DNA of 8,043 nt, taken from positions 1 through 8,043 of the forward strand of contig CAYZDF010000098.1 in NCBI GenBank assembly GCA_964477085.1, given 5' to 3'. Made by a program: the position numbers and the translations under genes. The DNA is from Dichloromethanomonas sp964477085. Its GTDB lineage: Bacteria; Bacillota; Desulfitobacteriia; Desulfitobacteriales; Syntrophobotulaceae. Shown piece after piece: positions 6,286-8,043 of this stretch. The number at the start of each line of letters is the position of its first letter. Within the stretch, counting starts at the first letter, position 1. The notes beneath the pieces are model-generated. The model did not search any database. It saw only the letters and a list, made by a program, of their open reading frames with translations, and had not been told where the DNA came from.

Positions 6286-6346
6286 GGATACTTAATCTTC
6301 GTTACTTAATAGTATTCTTTTAGAAGTAAAGATTAGGTGCCTTTTT
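6286..6346 (+). terminator. Strong plus-strand intrinsic terminator
   Basis: The outer stem pairs GGATACTTAATCTT (6286-6299) with AAGATTAGGTGCC (6329-6341), about 13 pairs with two G-U pairs and one bulged A. An inner TACTT/AAGTA stem (6303-6307 and 6324-6328) continues it. TTTTT follows at 6342-6346. The T-run on the plus side shows that it ends a rightward transcript, the mini-ORF unit. Its AATCTT/AAGATT part could also weakly stop glpK transcripts, whose stop is at 6352. Confidence 0.7.
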
Positions 6347-6351
6347 CTTGA

Positions 6352-7854
6352 TTAACCTTCACTTTCCCAATTCTTAACTCTTTCTACCGCTTTTTGCCAT
6401 CCTCTATAATACCTGTTTCTTGATTCTTCTGGCATCTCAGATTCGAAAGTACGATCAATATTATACTTTCCAATTAATTCTTTTTCATCGATCCAAAAGC
6501 CAGTTGCCAACCCTGATAGATAGGCTGCACCCAGAGCAGTTGTTTCGATACAACTCGGCCTTTCTACTTTTACTCCTAAAATATCGGCTTGAAACTGCAT
6601 CAATAGATTATTAACGACTGCTCCGCCATCAACTTTAAGCACCTTAAGTTTGATACCGGAATCATTTTCCATCGCCGTTAAGACATCTTTGGTCTGATAG
6701 GCAATCGATTCGAGAGCAGCACGAATAATATGATTTTTACTATTACCACGTGTAAGGCCAAAAATTGCTCCTCTAGCCCTCATATCCCAATGCGGTGCAC
6801 CTAGGCCAGTAAAAGCTGGAACAACATAAACACCGCCATTATCTAATACCTTGGAAGCAAAGTATTCTGAATCAGAGGCTGCTTCAATGAGTTTAAATTC
6901 GTCTCTTAACCATTGTACCACTGCTCCTCCAATGAAGATACTACCCTCCAAAGCATAATTTACTTTGCCATTAATCCCCCAAGCAATCGTCGTTATTAGT
7001 CCTGAACAAGAGTTGACTAGTTTCTTCCCCGTGTTCATCAGCATAAAACAACCTGTACCATATGTATTCTTTGACATTCCAGCCTCAAAACACATTTGGC
7101 CGAATAAAGCAGACTGTTGATCACCAGCGATACCTGCAATAGGAATTTTATAACCGAAAAAAGGCCGTGGATCGGTTTCACCATAAATATGACTTGATGG
7201 TTTAACTTTTGGTAAGATTGAATAAGGAATATCTAACTCCCGAAGTATTTCTTCATCCCACTCTAGTTCTCTGATATTAAACAGGAGAGTACGTGAAGCA
7301 TTAGAATAGTCTGTTACATAAATTTTACCATATGTGAGTTTCCACACAATCCAAGTATCTATCGTCCCAAAAAGTAATTCTCCACGATTAGCTTTTTCTC
7401 TCGCACCTTCAATGTTATCGAGAATCCATTTAACCTTGGTTCCGGAAAAGTATGCGTCTATTACTAGCCCCGTCTTCTCTCTGATTTTATTATCTAAGCC
7501 TTTCGACTGGAGTTCATCACATATCTGGGTGGTTCTTCGACACTGCCATACAATCGCTTTATAAATTGGTTTTCCCGTATTACAGTCCCAAACTATAGTT
7601 GTCTCTCTCTGATTCGTAATACCAATTGATACAATTTCCTGAGGATTTATGCTATAACGTGCAAATAATTCAGCTATAACTCCCATCTGGGTACTCCAGA
7701 TTTCCTCAGCATCGTGTTCGACCCAGCCAGGTTTGGGAAAATATTGAGTAAACTCTTTCTGAGTTATTCCAATAATTCTACTATTTCTATCAAAAAGAAT
7801 AGCCCTGCAGCTTGTAGTTCCTAGATCAAGAGCTAAAACATATTTTTTATTCAT
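6352..7854 (-). CDS. glpK: Glycerol kinase (FGGY family)
   Basis: A 500-residue ATP:glycerol 3-phosphotransferase that traps glycerol as sn-glycerol-3-phosphate in the cytoplasm, for lipids or for catabolism through GlpD/GlpA. The N-terminal DLGTTSCRAILFD (10-22) is the first phosphate loop. Glycerol-contact residues match E. coli numbering: Arg83-Glu84 in NQRE, Tyr135, and catalytic Asp245 in GIAGDQQSALFG. VPAFTGLGAPHWD (345-357) and VDGGAVVNNLLMQFQAD (408-424) are the ATP-binding FGGY segments, and ETTALGAAYLSG (437-448) follows. The segment 229-240 reads DPRPFFGYKIPI, with no histidine where HPr-phosphorylated kinases of many Gram-positives have YHFYG. The ATG at 7852-7854 has AAAGGGGG 7 bases upstream. 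No glpF, glpD or glpP is in the window. Length is normal and the frame intact. Confidence 0.97.
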   Translation of the reverse strand: MNKKYVLALDLGTTSCRAILFDRNSRIIGITQKEFTQYFPKPGWVEHDAEEIWSTQMGVIAELFARYSINPQEIVSIGITNQRETTIVWDCNTGKPIYKAIVWQCRRTTQICDELQSKGLDNKIREKTGLVIDAYFSGTKVKWILDNIEGAREKANRGELLFGTIDTWIVWKLTYGKIYVTDYSNASRTLLFNIRELEWDEEILRELDIPYSILPKVKPSSHIYGETDPRPFFGYKIPIAGIAGDQQSALFGQMCFEAGMSKNTYGTGCFMLMNTGKKLVNSCSGLITTIAWGINGKVNYALEGSIFIGGAVVQWLRDEFKLIEAASDSEYFASKVLDNGGVYVVPAFTGLGAPHWDMRARGAIFGLTRGNSKNHIIRAALESIAYQTKDVLTAMENDSGIKLKVLKVDGGAVVNNLLMQFQADILGVKVERPSCIETTALGAAYLSGLATGFWIDEKELIGKYNIDRTFESEMPEESRNRYYRGWQKAVERVKNWESEG

Positions 7855-7897
7855 GTTATTCCCCCTTTGCTTATAACTTCGATAATAAAATCATACT

Positions 7898-7903
7898 ATT
7901 ATA
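7898..7903 (-). promoter_or_regulatory. Candidate -10 box for glpK
   Basis: A perfect TATAAT on the minus strand, 44 bases before the glpK ATG and after the terminator at 7951-7977. The -35 region at 17 bases (CTGGAG) is a poor match, as at promoters that need an activator. No operator or antiterminator leader of the GlpP type is evident in the short leader. Confidence 0.4.
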
Positions 7904-7950
7904 AATTGAAATATTAAAGACTCCAGAACACCCGAGTAAATTAATACAAA

Positions 7951-7977
7951 GAGACCACCTTTTTTCAAGGTAGTCTC
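7951..7977 (-). terminator. Intrinsic terminator of a unit upstream of glpK
   Basis: GAGACCACCTT (7951-7961) and AAGGTAGTCTC (7967-7977) form an 11-bp stem with a 5-base loop. On the minus strand the single mismatch becomes a U-G pair and the stem is followed by UUUGUAUU, so it ends a leftward transcript coming from beyond 8043. It separates that transcript from glpK. Confidence 0.7.
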
Positions 7978-7981
7978 ATAA

Positions 7982-8043
7982 TTACCTGGGCCGCTCCTTG
8001 CCCTCCTTGGCACCGCGGCACTCACCACATCCTGTGGTTCGCA
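7982..8043 (-). other. GC-rich, hairpin-forming segment at the window edge (partial CDS end or structured RNA)
   Basis: This stretch is clearly richer in GC than the rest of the window. Read on the minus strand it can fold as ACCACA-GGA-TGTGGT (8024-8038) and as GCCGC/GCGGC enclosing TGCC/GGCA (7990-8019). One minus frame is open from the edge to a TAA at 7982-7984 (ending GAKEGKERPR), five bases before the terminator stem. It could therefore be the 3' end of a gene. A second minus frame is open straight through, which is more typical of a structured, non-coding repeat or RNA. I cannot decide from 62 bases. Confidence 0.35.

Noticed and set aside
6420..7564. Plus-strand frames inside glpK
   Set aside because: Antisense shadows; glycerol kinase motifs are intact on the minus strand.

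Overview
This is an AT-rich bacterial window that looks like a low-GC Gram-positive (Bacillota; a Clostridia- or Negativicutes-type anaerobe is my best guess). The reasons are AT-rich intergenic regions, strong G-rich ribosome binding sites (GGGG/GGGGG 7-8 bases before several starts), GTG and TTG starts backed by those sites, seven tRNAs that all encode CCA, and intrinsic terminators. The species cannot be fixed from sequence alone. Nearly everything is on the minus strand.

Layout. (1) 1-1168 is a small accessory patch. It holds a minus-strand XRE-type repressor (108-452) facing a divergent 101-aa stand-alone protein (620-925) that resembles a serine-recombinase catalytic domain but has lost its catalytic arginines. 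A 19-bp perfect terminator hairpin follows. Next come two neighbouring tandem repeats, both with an 11-bp period, and a 17-bp palindrome directly abutting the tRNA array. This arrangement resembles the scar or attachment region of an integrated element. (2) 1169-1750 holds seven tRNA genes on the minus strand, in transcription order Val(TAC), Asp(GTC), Phe(GAA), Gly(GCC), Cys(GCA), Leu(TAA), Val(GAC), behind a near-consensus promoter. (3) 1967-5900 holds four minus-strand genes. In transcription order they are a PepT-like M20 metallopeptidase, a small two-helix membrane protein, a membrane glycosyltransferase of family 2, and an agmatinase-type ureohydrolase. The last two probably share a promoter at about 4208-4250. 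(4) 5901-6351 is non-coding apart from a plus-strand mini-unit: operator-like TGTAAA repeats, a 24-codon ORF with a good ribosome binding site, and a strong plus-strand terminator. (5) 6352-7854 is glycerol kinase, glpK. (6) 7855-8043 holds a candidate glpK promoter, a terminator for an upstream minus-strand unit, and a GC-rich, hairpin-forming segment cut by the window edge.

How it fits together. The core genes are household: glycerol entry (GlpK), peptide turnover (M20), polyamine synthesis (agmatinase to putrescine plus urea) and cell-surface or exopolysaccharide synthesis (glycosyltransferase). No clear new multi-gene system is visible. The parts most worth a second look are the catalytically degenerate recombinase domain next to a tRNA-flanked repeat region, and the isolated 24-codon transcription unit.
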